Part shown: one piece after another, positions 42,854-51,829 of the stretch
Position numbering within the stretch: position 1 is the first letter of the stretch
How the letters are laid out: the number at the start of each line of letters is the position of its first letter
NCBI GenBank assembly: GCA_041738935.1
Contig: JBGSOV010000005.1
Coordinates: forward strand, 1-51,829
Source of the DNA: JBGSOV01 sp041738935
GTDB taxonomy: Bacteria; Patescibacteriota; Gracilibacteria; CAIRYL01; GCA-016699755
Reading direction: 5' to 3'
DNA length: 51,829 nucleotides
The notes under the pieces: generated by a model
The model's database searches: none
What the model was told of the DNA's origin: nothing
What the model saw: the letters and a program-made list of their open reading frames with translations, nothing else
Program-made: the position numbers and the translations under genes

Positions 42854-43273
42854 TTATTTCTTAGGGCGTTTTGTTCCGTACAAACTACGGGATTTTTGAC
42901 GTTTTTTGACACCTTCGGAGTCAAGCGTTCCACGAACAATATGATAACGGACACCAGGAAGGTCTTTAACACGTCCACCACGAACCAAAACCACGCTGTG
43001 CTCTTGTAAATTGTGCCCTTCTCCCATGATATATGCGTTCACTTCCATGCCATTTGTCAGGCGGACACGAGCGACTTTTCGCAAAGCCGAATTCGGTTTT
43101 TTTGGAGTCATCGTTGTTACTCTGATACAGACACCGCGCTTTTGTGGAGCACCGTTTTTAAGTTTTACCGGCTCAGATTTGAGGGTATTAAAAGTATTTT
43201 GGAGAGCAGGGGATTTACTTTTTTTCCTGATCTTTGTACGCGGATTGCGGATCAATTGGTTGACCGTTGGCAT
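42854..43273 (-). CDS. rpsL: Ribosomal protein S12
   Basis: 139 residues from ATG 43273. Decoding-centre protein. Contains MTPKKPNSALRKVARVRL, GEGHNLQEHSVVLVRGGRVKDLPGVRYH (cut) and KSRSLYGTKRPKK. Residues about 27-45 (QNTFNTLKSEPVKLKNGA) are an insertion of about 14 residues before PQKRGVC, as found in Firmicutes S12 but not in E. coli. The lysines that affect streptomycin response (PKKPNS and GRVKDLPG) are wild type. A start nine codons upstream (TTG) is possible. Follows rpoC after 65 bases. Confidence 0.96.
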   Translation of the reverse strand: MPTVNQLIRNPRTKIRKKSKSPALQNTFNTLKSEPVKLKNGAPQKRGVCIRVTTMTPKKPNSALRKVARVRLTNGMEVNAYIMGEGHNLQEHSVVLVRGGRVKDLPGVRYHIVRGTLDSEGVKKRQKSRSLYGTKRPKK

Positions 43274-43338
43274 GAAAAGGGGGTGATGAGAAAAAGCCAA
43301 AGCATTGTGGCAAAGTTTCTTGCGGAGCGCAAGTACTT

Positions 43339-46300
43339 TTATGCAGGCAGCTCTTGGGGGTGTTTTTGGTAATAATCTTTGCGGAAGATATGTCCAGCCG
43401 GAATCAGTTTTCCGATGATGACGTTTTCTTTGAGACCTTCGAGATTATCGATTTTTCCAGTCGTGGCAGCTTCGACCAAGACGCGGATAGTTTCTTGAAA
43501 ACTAGCAGCAGAAAGCCAAGAGTCTGTAGCGAGCGAGATGCGGGTCAAACCCAGAAGGAGACGCTCAAAATGCGCTTCTTTGCCACCGTTTTTATTGAGT
43601 TCTTCATTCATCTCGACAATCTTTTGGTAGTCAAAATGCTCGCCGGCAAGGACGTCCTGAATATCGCCCGTATCGATGACGCGTACACGTGAGAACATCT
43701 GTTTCACAATAATTTCGATATGTTTATCGTTGATTGTCTGTCCTTGGCTGGCGTAGATTCCTTGTACTTCGTTCATCAAATAGCGTTGAACCGTGTAGAC
43801 ATCCGAAAGCTCCATTAGTTTTTTGAGGTCAAAATGTCCAATGGTGAGAGGTGCTCCAGATTTGATGAGCTGTCCATGTTCGACCAAGAGCGAATCTTTA
43901 GAAGATAATTTATACTCTTTCTCGATATTTTCGGTATGTTCGATAGTAATATTCTGGTCGGTAATCGAAATCACTTTGCCGGGATGAGTGACACGCATAA
44001 TGTTGCTGCCCTTTGCCAAGATCTGATTTTGCTTGACGGCTTCGCCTTCTTTGACAGCAACTTTAACACCTTTTTCTAGGTGATACGAGTCTTGCCCGAG
44101 TCCTTCTGCGATAATATGGATAAGCACTTGATCACCTTCACGATCAATGTGAACTTTACCACCGATTTCTGCCAAAACCGCTGGTGTTTTGGGAGAACGT
44201 GCTTCGAAGAGTTCTTCCACTCTCGTCAAACCTTGTGTGATGTCTCCTTCGCCGGCGACACCTCCCATGTGGAAAGTGCGCATAGTAAGCTGCGTACCTG
44301 GCTCACCAATCGACTGAGCAGCGATAATTCCAACAGGAACACCAAGATCGACCGGTTTGTTGTTTCCGAGGTCATAGCCGTAGCATTTTTGACAAATACC
44401 ATTTTGAGTGCGGCACGTCATCACTGAACGTACTGGCACGGCATCGATTTTGTTATCTACAATAATCGCAATAACTTCTTGGTTGATGTGGCGACCTTTT
44501 TCTGCCAAAACTTCGCCTGTTTTTGGATCGACGAGTTCGGTAGCAAGTGAGCGTCCAAAAATACGATTTTCAAATGCTTCTCCGATGATTTCGGATTCGG
44601 CGCGGGTGACCTGATGAACATGCTGTTGTCCACAATCACTTTCGCGAATCACAATATCCTGCACGGCATCGACCAAACGTCGGGTCAAATATCCCGCTTC
44701 AGCGGTTTTGAGCGCGGTGTCTGATTTTCCTTTTCGTCCGCCATGTGTCGCGATAAAGTATTCCAAGATAGTAAAGCCTTCTTTAAAATTCGATCGAATC
44801 GGGAGTTCGATGGTTTTTCCACCCGGATTAGCCACAAGTCCTTTCATGCCGCAAAGCTGCGTTGCTTGTCCCCAGTTACCACGAGCTGCGGAGTCAATCA
44901 TGTAATAAATATCGTTTTCGGGACTTTTTTGAAAATTCTTAATCATCACCGTTGCGATATCGGTTTTGGCTTTTGACCAAATTCGAATTGAGTTCAAATA
45001 GCGTTCGTGTTCGGTGATAAAGCCTTTCCAGTGTTGGTTGCTGATAATGCGGACTTTTTCTTCAGCATCTTTCAAAATCGCTCCTTTTTCTACTGGGATA
45101 ATCATGTCAGCATGACCGATTGAAACTCCTGAGCGCGTAGCAAACTGAAAGCCGATTTTTTTAATCGCATCTGCGGTAAGCGCTGTGGTTTCGGTGTCCG
45201 TTTTTTCAAAAATCTCGTGTACCAGACTTTCAAGGTCTTTTTTGCGAAAAGTCTGATTTTTGTAACCAATTGCCTTCGGAAGAATCTGATTAAACAGCAT
45301 TCTCCCTACACTAGTATCCTGAATGACACCATCGATACGAATATTGACCTTGGCTTGAATATCCACGACTCCTGCCTCGACAGCTCGAAATGCTTCTTTT
45401 TCGTCAGAAAAGATCATACCTTCGCCAAGTTTTTTGTCGTGAACTTGAGTCAAATAGTAGCATCCCAACACCATGTCTTGCGTTGGTGTAACGATTGGTT
45501 TTCCAGCAGAAGGTTTGAGGAGATTCTTATTCGAAGCAATGATTTCGCGTGCTTCACGCTGTGCTTCGTCCGAGAGAGGAACATGCACTGCCATCTGGTC
45601 GCCATCGAAGTCGGCATTAAACGCCGCACATACAAGCGGATGAACCTGAATCGCTTTTCCTTCGATGAGAACCGGTTCGAATGCTTGAATACCCAGACGG
45701 TGCAAAGTCGGAGCACGATTGAGTAAGACATAGCGCCCTCGCGTAACTTCTTCCAAGATATCCCAGACGACTTTTTTTCCACTTGTGATAAAGCGTTCGG
45801 CGGATTTGACATTGTGTGCGTATTCACGACGAATCAATTCGCCAATAACAAACGGTTTGAAGAGTTTCATCGCCATTTCTTTTGGCAAGCCACATTGATG
45901 CAGATTGAGTTGTGGTCCGACCACAATTACCGAACGACCAGAATAGTCGACACGCTTTCCAAGGAGATTTTGACGAAAACGTCCTTGTTTTCCTTTGAGC
46001 ATATCCGACAAGCTGCGCAGTTTGCGTCTATCACCTGCTGTAAAGACAGCGCGACCCGCTCGCGGCGAATTGTTAATCAAAGTATCGACAGCTTCTTGGA
46101 GCATACGTTTTTCGTTTCGGCAAATCACTTCTGGCGCACCGATAGTCGCGAGGCGCTTGAGACGATTGTTACGGTTGATAATACGACGATACAAATCATT
46201 AAGATCCGAAGCGGCAAACCGTCCACCGTCGAGCTGCACCATTGGGCGGAGATCCGGTGGAATTACGGGAAGCTCGGTCAGAATCATCCATTCTGGACGA

Positions 46301-47190
46301 ATATTGGCGCGCTTCAGCGCTGATACAAACCGAATTCGTTTGAGAATCTTTTTTTGCCGTTGTCCGGTGGCATCAATTTTTTCGACCTCGAGTTGTTGTA
46401 AAAACTCATCGAGATTAATCGCTTCGAGCAGTCGGCGAATCGATTCCGCTCCTGTCCCGGCAGAAAAAACATGCCCGAACTTCATATTCATCTCACGGTA
46501 TTCCAATTCTGAAAGCACCGAATACTGTTGCAACATTTGTAACTCTTTTTTCGCTTGTTGGTGTGTTTCATTGAGGTCTTCCATGCGCATGGCATATTCT
46601 GCCTCGTTGGCATCCAAGTCTTTTTGCGTTGCTTCTTCGCTGCGCATTTTGACACGAATTTCTTTAGCGATACTTTGTTCCTCTTCGTGAATTTTTTTCT
46701 TGAATTCTTTAAATTCGCGATTGAGATTTTCGATGGATTCGGTTTTGGCAGTTTCGTCAACATCGATGACGATATATGACGCAAAATACACAATCTGCTC
46801 TAACAAGCGAATCGGTAGATCAAGAAGAAGTCCAATACGACTTGGTGTGCTGCGCAAATACCAAATGTGCACAACTGGCACCGCCAACGAAATATGTCCC
46901 ATGCGTTCGCGGCGTACAATCGAGCGCGAAACTTCGACACCACATTTTTCGCAGACAATTCCTTTGTAACGAATTCGTTTGTATTTCCCACAATAACATT
47001 CCCAGTTTTTTGTCGGACCAAAGATACGCTCACAGAAGAGCCCGTCTAATTCTGGCTTTTGGGTGCGGTAATTAATGGTTTCAGGTTTGGAGATTTCGCC
47101 ATGTGACCATTGCTTAATCTGTTCTGGAGAAGCAACAGTCAGTGAAATGGAGCGAAAACTACCTTCTTTTTGATCGTTTGTCGGAGTCAT
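43339..47190 (-). CDS. rpoC: RNA polymerase beta' subunit
   Basis: 1283 residues. N-terminal zinc finger ECYCGKYKRIRYKGIVCEKCGVEV, clamp and lid, catalytic NADFDGDQMAVHVPLSDEAQ with the three Mg-binding aspartates, second zinc site with CRTQNGICQKCYG, and the trigger-loop region SIGEPGTQLTMRTFHMGG. Residues about 150-220 form a charged, coiled-coil-like clamp region. The ATG is 21 bases after the ssb stop rather than directly after rpoB. No Shine-Dalgarno. Confidence 0.99.
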   Translation of the reverse strand: MTPTNDQKEGSFRSISLTVASPEQIKQWSHGEISKPETINYRTQKPELDGLFCERIFGPTKNWECYCGKYKRIRYKGIVCEKCGVEVSRSIVRRERMGHISLAVPVVHIWYLRSTPSRIGLLLDLPIRLLEQIVYFASYIVIDVDETAKTESIENLNREFKEFKKKIHEEEQSIAKEIRVKMRSEEATQKDLDANEAEYAMRMEDLNETHQQAKKELQMLQQYSVLSELEYREMNMKFGHVFSAGTGAESIRRLLEAINLDEFLQQLEVEKIDATGQRQKKILKRIRFVSALKRANIRPEWMILTELPVIPPDLRPMVQLDGGRFAASDLNDLYRRIINRNNRLKRLATIGAPEVICRNEKRMLQEAVDTLINNSPRAGRAVFTAGDRRKLRSLSDMLKGKQGRFRQNLLGKRVDYSGRSVIVVGPQLNLHQCGLPKEMAMKLFKPFVIGELIRREYAHNVKSAERFITSGKKVVWDILEEVTRGRYVLLNRAPTLHRLGIQAFEPVLIEGKAIQVHPLVCAAFNADFDGDQMAVHVPLSDEAQREAREIIASNKNLLKPSAGKPIVTPTQDMVLGCYYLTQVHDKKLGEGMIFSDEKEAFRAVEAGVVDIQAKVNIRIDGVIQDTSVGRMLFNQILPKAIGYKNQTFRKKDLESLVHEIFEKTDTETTALTADAIKKIGFQFATRSGVSIGHADMIIPVEKGAILKDAEEKVRIISNQHWKGFITEHERYLNSIRIWSKAKTDIATVMIKNFQKSPENDIYYMIDSAARGNWGQATQLCGMKGLVANPGGKTIELPIRSNFKEGFTILEYFIATHGGRKGKSDTALKTAEAGYLTRRLVDAVQDIVIRESDCGQQHVHQVTRAESEIIGEAFENRIFGRSLATELVDPKTGEVLAEKGRHINQEVIAIIVDNKIDAVPVRSVMTCRTQNGICQKCYGYDLGNNKPVDLGVPVGIIAAQSIGEPGTQLTMRTFHMGGVAGEGDITQGLTRVEELFEARSPKTPAVLAEIGGKVHIDREGDQVLIHIIAEGLGQDSYHLEKGVKVAVKEGEAVKQNQILAKGSNIMRVTHPGKVISITDQNITIEHTENIEKEYKLSSKDSLLVEHGQLIKSGAPLTIGHFDLKKLMELSDVYTVQRYLMNEVQGIYASQGQTINDKHIEIIVKQMFSRVRVIDTGDIQDVLAGEHFDYQKIVEMNEELNKNGGKEAHFERLLLGLTRISLATDSWLSAASFQETIRVLVEAATTGKIDNLEGLKENVIIGKLIPAGHIFRKDYYQKHPQELPA

Positions 47191-47211
47191 TGAGATACTA
47201 AAAAAATGAAG

Positions 47212-47811
47212 TTATGAGCGGGATTCTTCCTCAAAAAGAGGTTCATCCAGAGAAACGGAATAATCTGAAGCGGCGGGAGCGCCCGCTATTCGTTTGGTGT
47301 CGGCGTGAGTATCGTTTCCGGCAGAGAGCTTTTCGTGGAACGATCTTTCGATAGCACTTGGCGCTTTTTCGTCGAGTTTTGGTTCATCAAAATCTGCATC
47401 AAAATCGTATGTCGAAGTCTCGTCATTATCGAAGAGGTGTGATTCGTCTTCCGCTTCATTGCCTTCTTTGATGTGACGAATGCCGCGATCGAGCACCAGG
47501 ATATCTTGAATAACGATTTCGGTACGATAAAAGCGTTGTCCGTCATCACCATCCCAACTGCGTGTTTTGAGATACCCTTCAATATAGACGAGTGTGCTTT
47601 TTTGTAAAAAACGTTCACAAATCTCGGCAATTTTCCCCCAGGCGAGCATGTTGTGAAATTCGGCCTGGCTTTGCTTTTGCCGCATTGGGTCATACCAAGT
47701 GCGATTGGTCGCGAGAATAAAGGTTGCCATGCGTTGCCCGCCATTTGTCATGCGGATTTCTGGTGTGCGTGCGATATTCCCGATAAGAATGACCTTGTTG
47801 ATGTTCCGCAT
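47212..47811 (-). CDS. ssb: Single-stranded DNA-binding protein, between rpoB and rpoC
   Basis: 199 residues. OB-fold (about 1-108) with INKVILIGNIARTPEIRMT, ATFILATNRTWYD, FHNMLAWGKIAEICERFLQKS, VYIEGYLKTRSWDG and FYRTEIVIQDILVL. A long acidic, disordered tail follows (about 115-199). The tail ends SLDEPLFEEESRS rather than the usual DDDIPF tip that binds replication partners; DEPLF just before the end is the nearest match. It lies 37 bases after rpoB and 21 before rpoC on the same strand, so it must be read in the rpoBC transcript. Whether it is the only ssb of the cell is unknown. Confidence 0.93.
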   Translation of the reverse strand: MRNINKVILIGNIARTPEIRMTNGGQRMATFILATNRTWYDPMRQKQSQAEFHNMLAWGKIAEICERFLQKSTLVYIEGYLKTRSWDGDDGQRFYRTEIVIQDILVLDRGIRHIKEGNEAEDESHLFDNDETSTYDFDADFDEPKLDEKAPSAIERSFHEKLSAGNDTHADTKRIAGAPAASDYSVSLDEPLFEEESRS

Positions 47812-47848
47812 ATGAGATTAAGAAAGGAGCAAAAAAGTAAAGTACAAC

Positions 47849-50800
47849 TTAGGCATGGCCTTCTTCGAGTTCTTCCAGGGAATCTTGCATTTCGTCTTCA
47901 ACCGATTCACCGCCAACTTCATTGCCGTCGAGCTCGTCTTGGATTTCTTGTTCGGTTTCAGTTTCATGAGCTGCTTGTTTGATCTCGCTGATGGCGTCTT
48001 CCTCGGGAATGGATGATTCTTCCATGTTGGTTTCGGACTCGACTAAAGCGTCAAAATCAATCAACGTATTGTCGTCAGAGCTCAAGTTGACATTGATTCC
48101 AAGAGCGCGGAGCTCGTGCACCAACACATTAAATGATTCCGGCGTACTCGGCTTGCGAATGGCTTCTTTTTTGACGATTGCCTCGTAGGCTTTGCTGCGC
48201 CCAATCACGTCATCTGATTTGATGGTGAGCATTTCTTGCAGAGTATGTGCAGCACCGTAGGCTTCGAGTGCCCACACTTCCATTTCTCCAAAACGCTGTC
48301 CGCCACGCTGGGCTTTTCCTCCGAGCGGTTGCTGCGTCACAATTGAGTAAGGACCAACCGAACGCGCGTGGATCTTGTCCTCAACCAAGTGATTCAGTTT
48401 GAGCATGTAGGCGATACCAACAGTGGTTCTGTGTGCAAAAGGTTCGCCGGTACGACCGTCAAAGAGCTGCTCCTTGCCGTCTTCTGGGAGACCAGCTTGT
48501 TTCAAAAATGCTGCTATTTGCTCGGTAGAAATACCATTCAGTACCGGCGTGGCGAATTTGATGCCGAGCTCTTTTCCTGCCCAGCCGAGATGGGTTTCTA
48601 AAATTTGACCAATATTCATACGTGAGGCGACACCGAGCGGATTCAAGATAATATCAACCGGTGTTCCATCTGGCAAAAATGGCATATCTTCTTGTGGAAC
48701 AATGCGTGAAACCACACCCTTGTTTCCGTGACGTCCTGCCATTTTGTCCCCGACTTGAATTTTGCGCGTTTTGGCGACAAAGACACGCACTTGCTTCAAA
48801 CAAGCAATGGGGAGTTCGTCTCCGTTTTCTCGTGAAAAAATCTGCACATCAACCACTTTTCCTTGACCACCACCAGGGAGGCGCAAGGATGAATCCTTCA
48901 CGTCTTTTGCTTTTTCGCCAAAAATGGCTTGCAGTAAACGTTCTTCCGGTGTCAATTCCGTTTCGCCTTTTGGCGTAATCTTTCCCACCAAAATATCACC
49001 TTCTTGTACGGGTGCACCGATACGAATAATTCCGTCGGCATCAAGTTGCGACAATTTTGCCTCGGCAATATTTGGAATATCGCGAGTAATCATTTCAGGC
49101 CCGAGTTTTGTTTCGCGGACATCGATCGAGTAGTCATCGATATGAATCGAATCGTAATAGCCTTCGCGTCCGACACGATCGGAAATGATAATAGCATCTT
49201 CAAAGTTGTAGCCATTCCACGCCATGTAGGCAACGAGCAGATTGTGCCCAATAGCAATTTCGCCCATGTGCACCGAAGCACTGTCGGCGAGCACATCGCC
49301 CGCTTTTATCTTTTGTCCGGTATAGACGCGCGCGCGCATCGACAGACAAGTTGATTGATTGGTGCGGACAAAGTTTTCGAGCGGGAAGACCTTTTTTTTG
49401 CCAGATTTGCTGAGCAAAGTAATTTCGTTAGCGTCGACTTCCAAAATCTCTCCATCTTCTTGGGCAATCAAACATTGACCAGAATTTTCGGCGATAATAC
49501 GTTCCATACCTGTTCCCACAATCGGCGCCGTCGGACGAATAATTGGCACAGCTTGACGTTGCATGTTCGATCCCATTGCGGCACGCGTGTTGTCATCGTG
49601 CTCCAAGAAAGGGATTAAAGCAGTGGTTTCAGAAATAATCTGCTTGGGCGAAATATCGATGTGCGTAACGTCGCGCACATGTGCGAGTACGGGATCACCA
49701 TTGCTGCGTGCGGGAACACGTTTTTCAACAAATTGTCCCAAAATATCAATCGGCGAATTGGCTTGCGCAACAACGAGTGTACGTTCTTCTTCGGCGTCAA
49801 AGTATTTCACCTTTTCGCCCATGTAAGGACGCACAGAAATATTTTTAAGTTTTTTGTCAGCAGTAATTTTTTTCGCCATTTTGGCATCAATTACTTCATC
49901 AGCCTTACCGATACCAGTGATTTCTTCAGACAGAATACGTCCAATGAGGTTTTTTTCTTCATTCGGTACTGTGTGCAAAACTTCGCGGAACGGAGTTTCG
50001 ATAAATCCCAGCTCGTTGACGATGGCGTAACTTGCCAAGTGGACAACAAGTCCGATATTTGGTCCTTCTGGAGTCGAAATTGGACAAATACGTCCGTAGT
50101 GGCTTTGGTGCACGTCGCGGACGTCAAAACTGGCGCGTTCACGCGAAAGTCCACCCGGGCCCATCGCCGACAAACGGCGTTTGTGCGCCAACTCTGCCAA
50201 CGGATTTGTCTGGTCCATAAATTGCGACAATTGCGAACTTGCAAAAAATTCGCGCATGGCAGCGGTCACCGGACGTGAGTTGATCAGCTGAGTTGGAGTA
50301 ATCGATTCGAGTTCCATCACCGTCATCCGGTCTTTTGCAATCCGATCTGTACGCAAGAGTCCCACACGGAATTTGTTCTGAATCAGCTCGCCCACCGAAC
50401 GCACGCGACGATTTGCGAGATGGTCAATATCGTCGGTTTCGCCGCCTTTGACACACAGTTCCACCAAATGCCGGATAATATTTGCAAAGTCTGTTTTTTG
50501 GAAAACACGTCCTTCCGAATTATTCGGTAAATTAGTATCAAAACGCTTGTTAAGTTTGTGACGCGCGATTGGACCGAGGTCGTAGCGCTTGAAATCAAAA
50601 AACATTGATTCGATCAGCGACTTTGCATTTTCTGGCGTCGCCATGTCACCTGGGCGGATTTTGCGATAGACATTTTGGTATGCTTCGCGGATATCAACCG
50701 GACCGTCTTTTTCGAGAGTTCTCAGGAGCAAATCGTCTTCGGGCTTAATACCGAGCCCCTTGGTGATTTCCATAATCTTCTTGTCGGTATCAAAACCGAA

Positions 50801-51415
50801 TACACGCAAAAGTTGGGTAATTGGGATTTTGCGTTTACGGTCGATTTTGGCGCTGATGATTCCCTTTTTATCTGTCTCAATTTCGAGCCAAGCGCCGCGT
50901 TTAGGGATGACTTTACAGTTAAAATATTCTGGAGTAATCGAATTGACCGAGTAAAACGCACCCGGACTGCGCACCAACTGGTTTACCACGACACGCTCGA
51001 TTCCATTAACGATAAAAGTACCGCGCTCGGTCATCATCGGAATGGCGCCCAAAAATACTTCTTGTTCCTTAATTTCACCGGTTTCTTTATTTATCAAGCG
51101 AACCCGCACGACGAGATTGGATTCGTACGAACCCATTTTGCGTCGGGCTTCTTGCAAGCTGTGCTTTGGTTTTTCGAAGCGATGGCTCAAGAAATGGAGT
51201 TCCATTTTTTTCCCCGAAAAATCGGTAATCGGCGAAACTTCTTCAAAAATCTCTTTAATACCATCTTGAATAAACCATTCGAAAGATTGTTTTTGAACAC
51301 CGATAAGATCCGGAAGAGGAATATCTTCGTCGCGTTCGGTAAAAAAGTACCGATCACGCACAACTTTGGTCGGCTCAAACGGAAGTATTAATTCTGACGT
51401 GGTTTTTTTTGGCAT
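47849..51415 (-). CDS. rpoB: RNA polymerase beta subunit
   Basis: 1188 residues from ATG 51415 (1193 from TTG 51430). Full set of beta domains: IGVQKQSFEWFI and TERGTFIVNGIERVVVNQL near the N-terminus, rifampicin pocket SSQLSQFMDQTNPLAEL...HKRRLSAMGPGGL with residues of the sensitive type, GRICPISTPEGPNIGLV, and the C-terminal KMAGRHGNKGVVSRI and GGKAQRGGQRFGEMEVWALEAYGA. An acidic tail of about 60 residues follows the core. rplJ/rplL are not seen in the 414 bases upstream. Confidence 0.99.
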   Translation of the reverse strand: MPKKTTSELILPFEPTKVVRDRYFFTERDEDIPLPDLIGVQKQSFEWFIQDGIKEIFEEVSPITDFSGKKMELHFLSHRFEKPKHSLQEARRKMGSYESNLVVRVRLINKETGEIKEQEVFLGAIPMMTERGTFIVNGIERVVVNQLVRSPGAFYSVNSITPEYFNCKVIPKRGAWLEIETDKKGIISAKIDRKRKIPITQLLRVFGFDTDKKIMEITKGLGIKPEDDLLLRTLEKDGPVDIREAYQNVYRKIRPGDMATPENAKSLIESMFFDFKRYDLGPIARHKLNKRFDTNLPNNSEGRVFQKTDFANIIRHLVELCVKGGETDDIDHLANRRVRSVGELIQNKFRVGLLRTDRIAKDRMTVMELESITPTQLINSRPVTAAMREFFASSQLSQFMDQTNPLAELAHKRRLSAMGPGGLSRERASFDVRDVHQSHYGRICPISTPEGPNIGLVVHLASYAIVNELGFIETPFREVLHTVPNEEKNLIGRILSEEITGIGKADEVIDAKMAKKITADKKLKNISVRPYMGEKVKYFDAEEERTLVVAQANSPIDILGQFVEKRVPARSNGDPVLAHVRDVTHIDISPKQIISETTALIPFLEHDDNTRAAMGSNMQRQAVPIIRPTAPIVGTGMERIIAENSGQCLIAQEDGEILEVDANEITLLSKSGKKKVFPLENFVRTNQSTCLSMRARVYTGQKIKAGDVLADSASVHMGEIAIGHNLLVAYMAWNGYNFEDAIIISDRVGREGYYDSIHIDDYSIDVRETKLGPEMITRDIPNIAEAKLSQLDADGIIRIGAPVQEGDILVGKITPKGETELTPEERLLQAIFGEKAKDVKDSSLRLPGGGQGKVVDVQIFSRENGDELPIACLKQVRVFVAKTRKIQVGDKMAGRHGNKGVVSRIVPQEDMPFLPDGTPVDIILNPLGVASRMNIGQILETHLGWAGKELGIKFATPVLNGISTEQIAAFLKQAGLPEDGKEQLFDGRTGEPFAHRTTVGIAYMLKLNHLVEDKIHARSVGPYSIVTQQPLGGKAQRGGQRFGEMEVWALEAYGAAHTLQEMLTIKSDDVIGRSKAYEAIVKKEAIRKPSTPESFNVLVHELRALGINVNLSSDDNTLIDFDALVESETNMEESSIPEEDAISEIKQAAHETETEQEIQDELDGNEVGGESVEDEMQDSLEELEEGHA

Positions 51416-51438
51416 GCTTGGGCGATACAAAAAATGAG

Positions 51439-51444
51439 ATTATA
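51439..51444 (-). promoter_or_regulatory. -10 box of the rpoB transcript
   Basis: Perfect minus-strand TATAAT. The predicted start near 51432 leaves a leader of about 17 bases before ATG 51415 and almost none before TTG 51430. No convincing -35 box at 16-18 bases. No Shine-Dalgarno in the leader. Confidence 0.55.
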
Positions 51445-51829
51445 ATCAGGGATTTTGTTGCCAAGCATCAACACAAGGAGTTCTCTGGCGAAGCGGTGAT
51501 TTTATACGCCAAAATATGATTCCAGAAGGAGGATTTTGAGTCAAGGTAAAATTTGATGCGAATAGTTTCTGGGTACGGACTCATGGTTATCAGCTCGAAC
51601 AAAAACTGAGAAAGAATGAAGAAAAACGTCGTTGTAATTCTGCCGTGGAAAGAGGATAAATGTGAAAACACTCTCAAAATCATTTCCTCGAAATCTTATT
51701 CAACTTTTCTTCTTCGAATGGATTATATCATTCCCAAGTAGCCAGACATGATACAATGTCTTCCTTCAGGAAAGAACGATCCGCAAACTGGATAAAGGCT
51801 CTATAGAGACCTTCAAAGCAATCCTATCG
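51445..51829. other. Gene-free right edge with broken open frames
   Basis: No complete gene is supported. A plus-strand frame, 51540-51659, is open for 39 codons without a start codon and reads protein-like (FWVRTHGYQLEQKLRKNEEK). Neighbouring frames upstream (51465-51518) are also open for short stretches, which could be pieces of one decayed gene. No tRNA or hairpin terminator is seen. rpoB promoter elements may extend into 51445-51470. Confidence 0.35.

Noticed and set aside
51468..51683. 71-codon minus-strand frame upstream of rpoB
   Set aside because: Composition is not protein-like and it covers the probable rpoB upstream region; no family features.
1..51829. UGA read as glycine or tryptophan
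   Set aside because: Many complete family proteins end at TGA at the expected length (for example the ATPase at 5903 and the first permease at 7215), and no gene needs read-through of TGA.

Overview
The window looks like a chromosomal segment of a Patescibacteria/CPR-type bacterium, most likely from the Peregrinibacteria-Gracilibacteria side. This placement is inferred from gene content (SUF cluster, SLH surface protein, VanW protein, MacAB-like exporter, lone biosynthetic enzymes, compact housekeeping genes); no rRNA is present to settle it. TGA ends many intact genes (for example the ATPase ending at 5903), so the UGA=Gly code of Gracilibacteria and Absconditabacteria is not used. None of the roughly 40 start sites I inspected has a Shine-Dalgarno motif. 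Several starts lie about 7 bases after a -10-like box, which suggests frequent leaderless or near-leaderless mRNAs.

Layout. 1-580: the end of an IS110-type transposase, a cluster of palindromic intergenic repeats and a tiny membrane protein. 585-8471: glutamate 5-kinase, a polyprenyl-phosphate sugar transferase and a MacAB-like export operon (adaptor, ATPase, two permeases). 8740-13944: purA, an NAD(P)HX dehydratase, a flavin-transfer module (ApbE, FMN-binding lipoprotein, divergent RnfD/NqrB-like membrane protein) and a thioredoxin-like protein. 13960-21369: a lipoprotein, a four-gene plus-strand run (membrane protein, nadB, PGPGW protein, rsmI), recJ and a cytosolic trehalase.

21370-32429: a 1030-residue surface protein with five internal repeats, a Kazal-type inhibitor domain and SLH domains; DNA/tRNA quality-control genes (MGMT-like protein, YbaK deacylase, exonuclease III); a VanW protein; tRNA-Pro(GGG) with a duplicated 3' end next to an AT-rich M24 peptidase gene; a potassium-channel-like protein with zinc ribbons; and mnmA. 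32522-33385: three small AT-rich unknown genes. 33431-40137: the SUF iron-sulfur cluster (sufC, sufB, a dihydrolipoamide-dehydrogenase-like flavoprotein, sufD, sufS, and a SufU-like protein lacking two of its three ligand cysteines), all on the minus strand.

40359-51829: rpsO, an AT-rich unknown gene, tRNA-Leu(CAG), an orphan ilvH, then rpsG, rpsL, rpoC, ssb and rpoB on the minus strand (transcribed rpoB-ssb-rpoC-rpsL-rpsG). A single-stranded DNA-binding protein gene sits between rpoB and rpoC, and fusA/tuf do not follow rpsG. The best candidates for unusual biology are the rpoB-ssb-rpoC arrangement, the reduced flavin module, the cysteine-poor SufU-like protein, and the absence of Shine-Dalgarno motifs.
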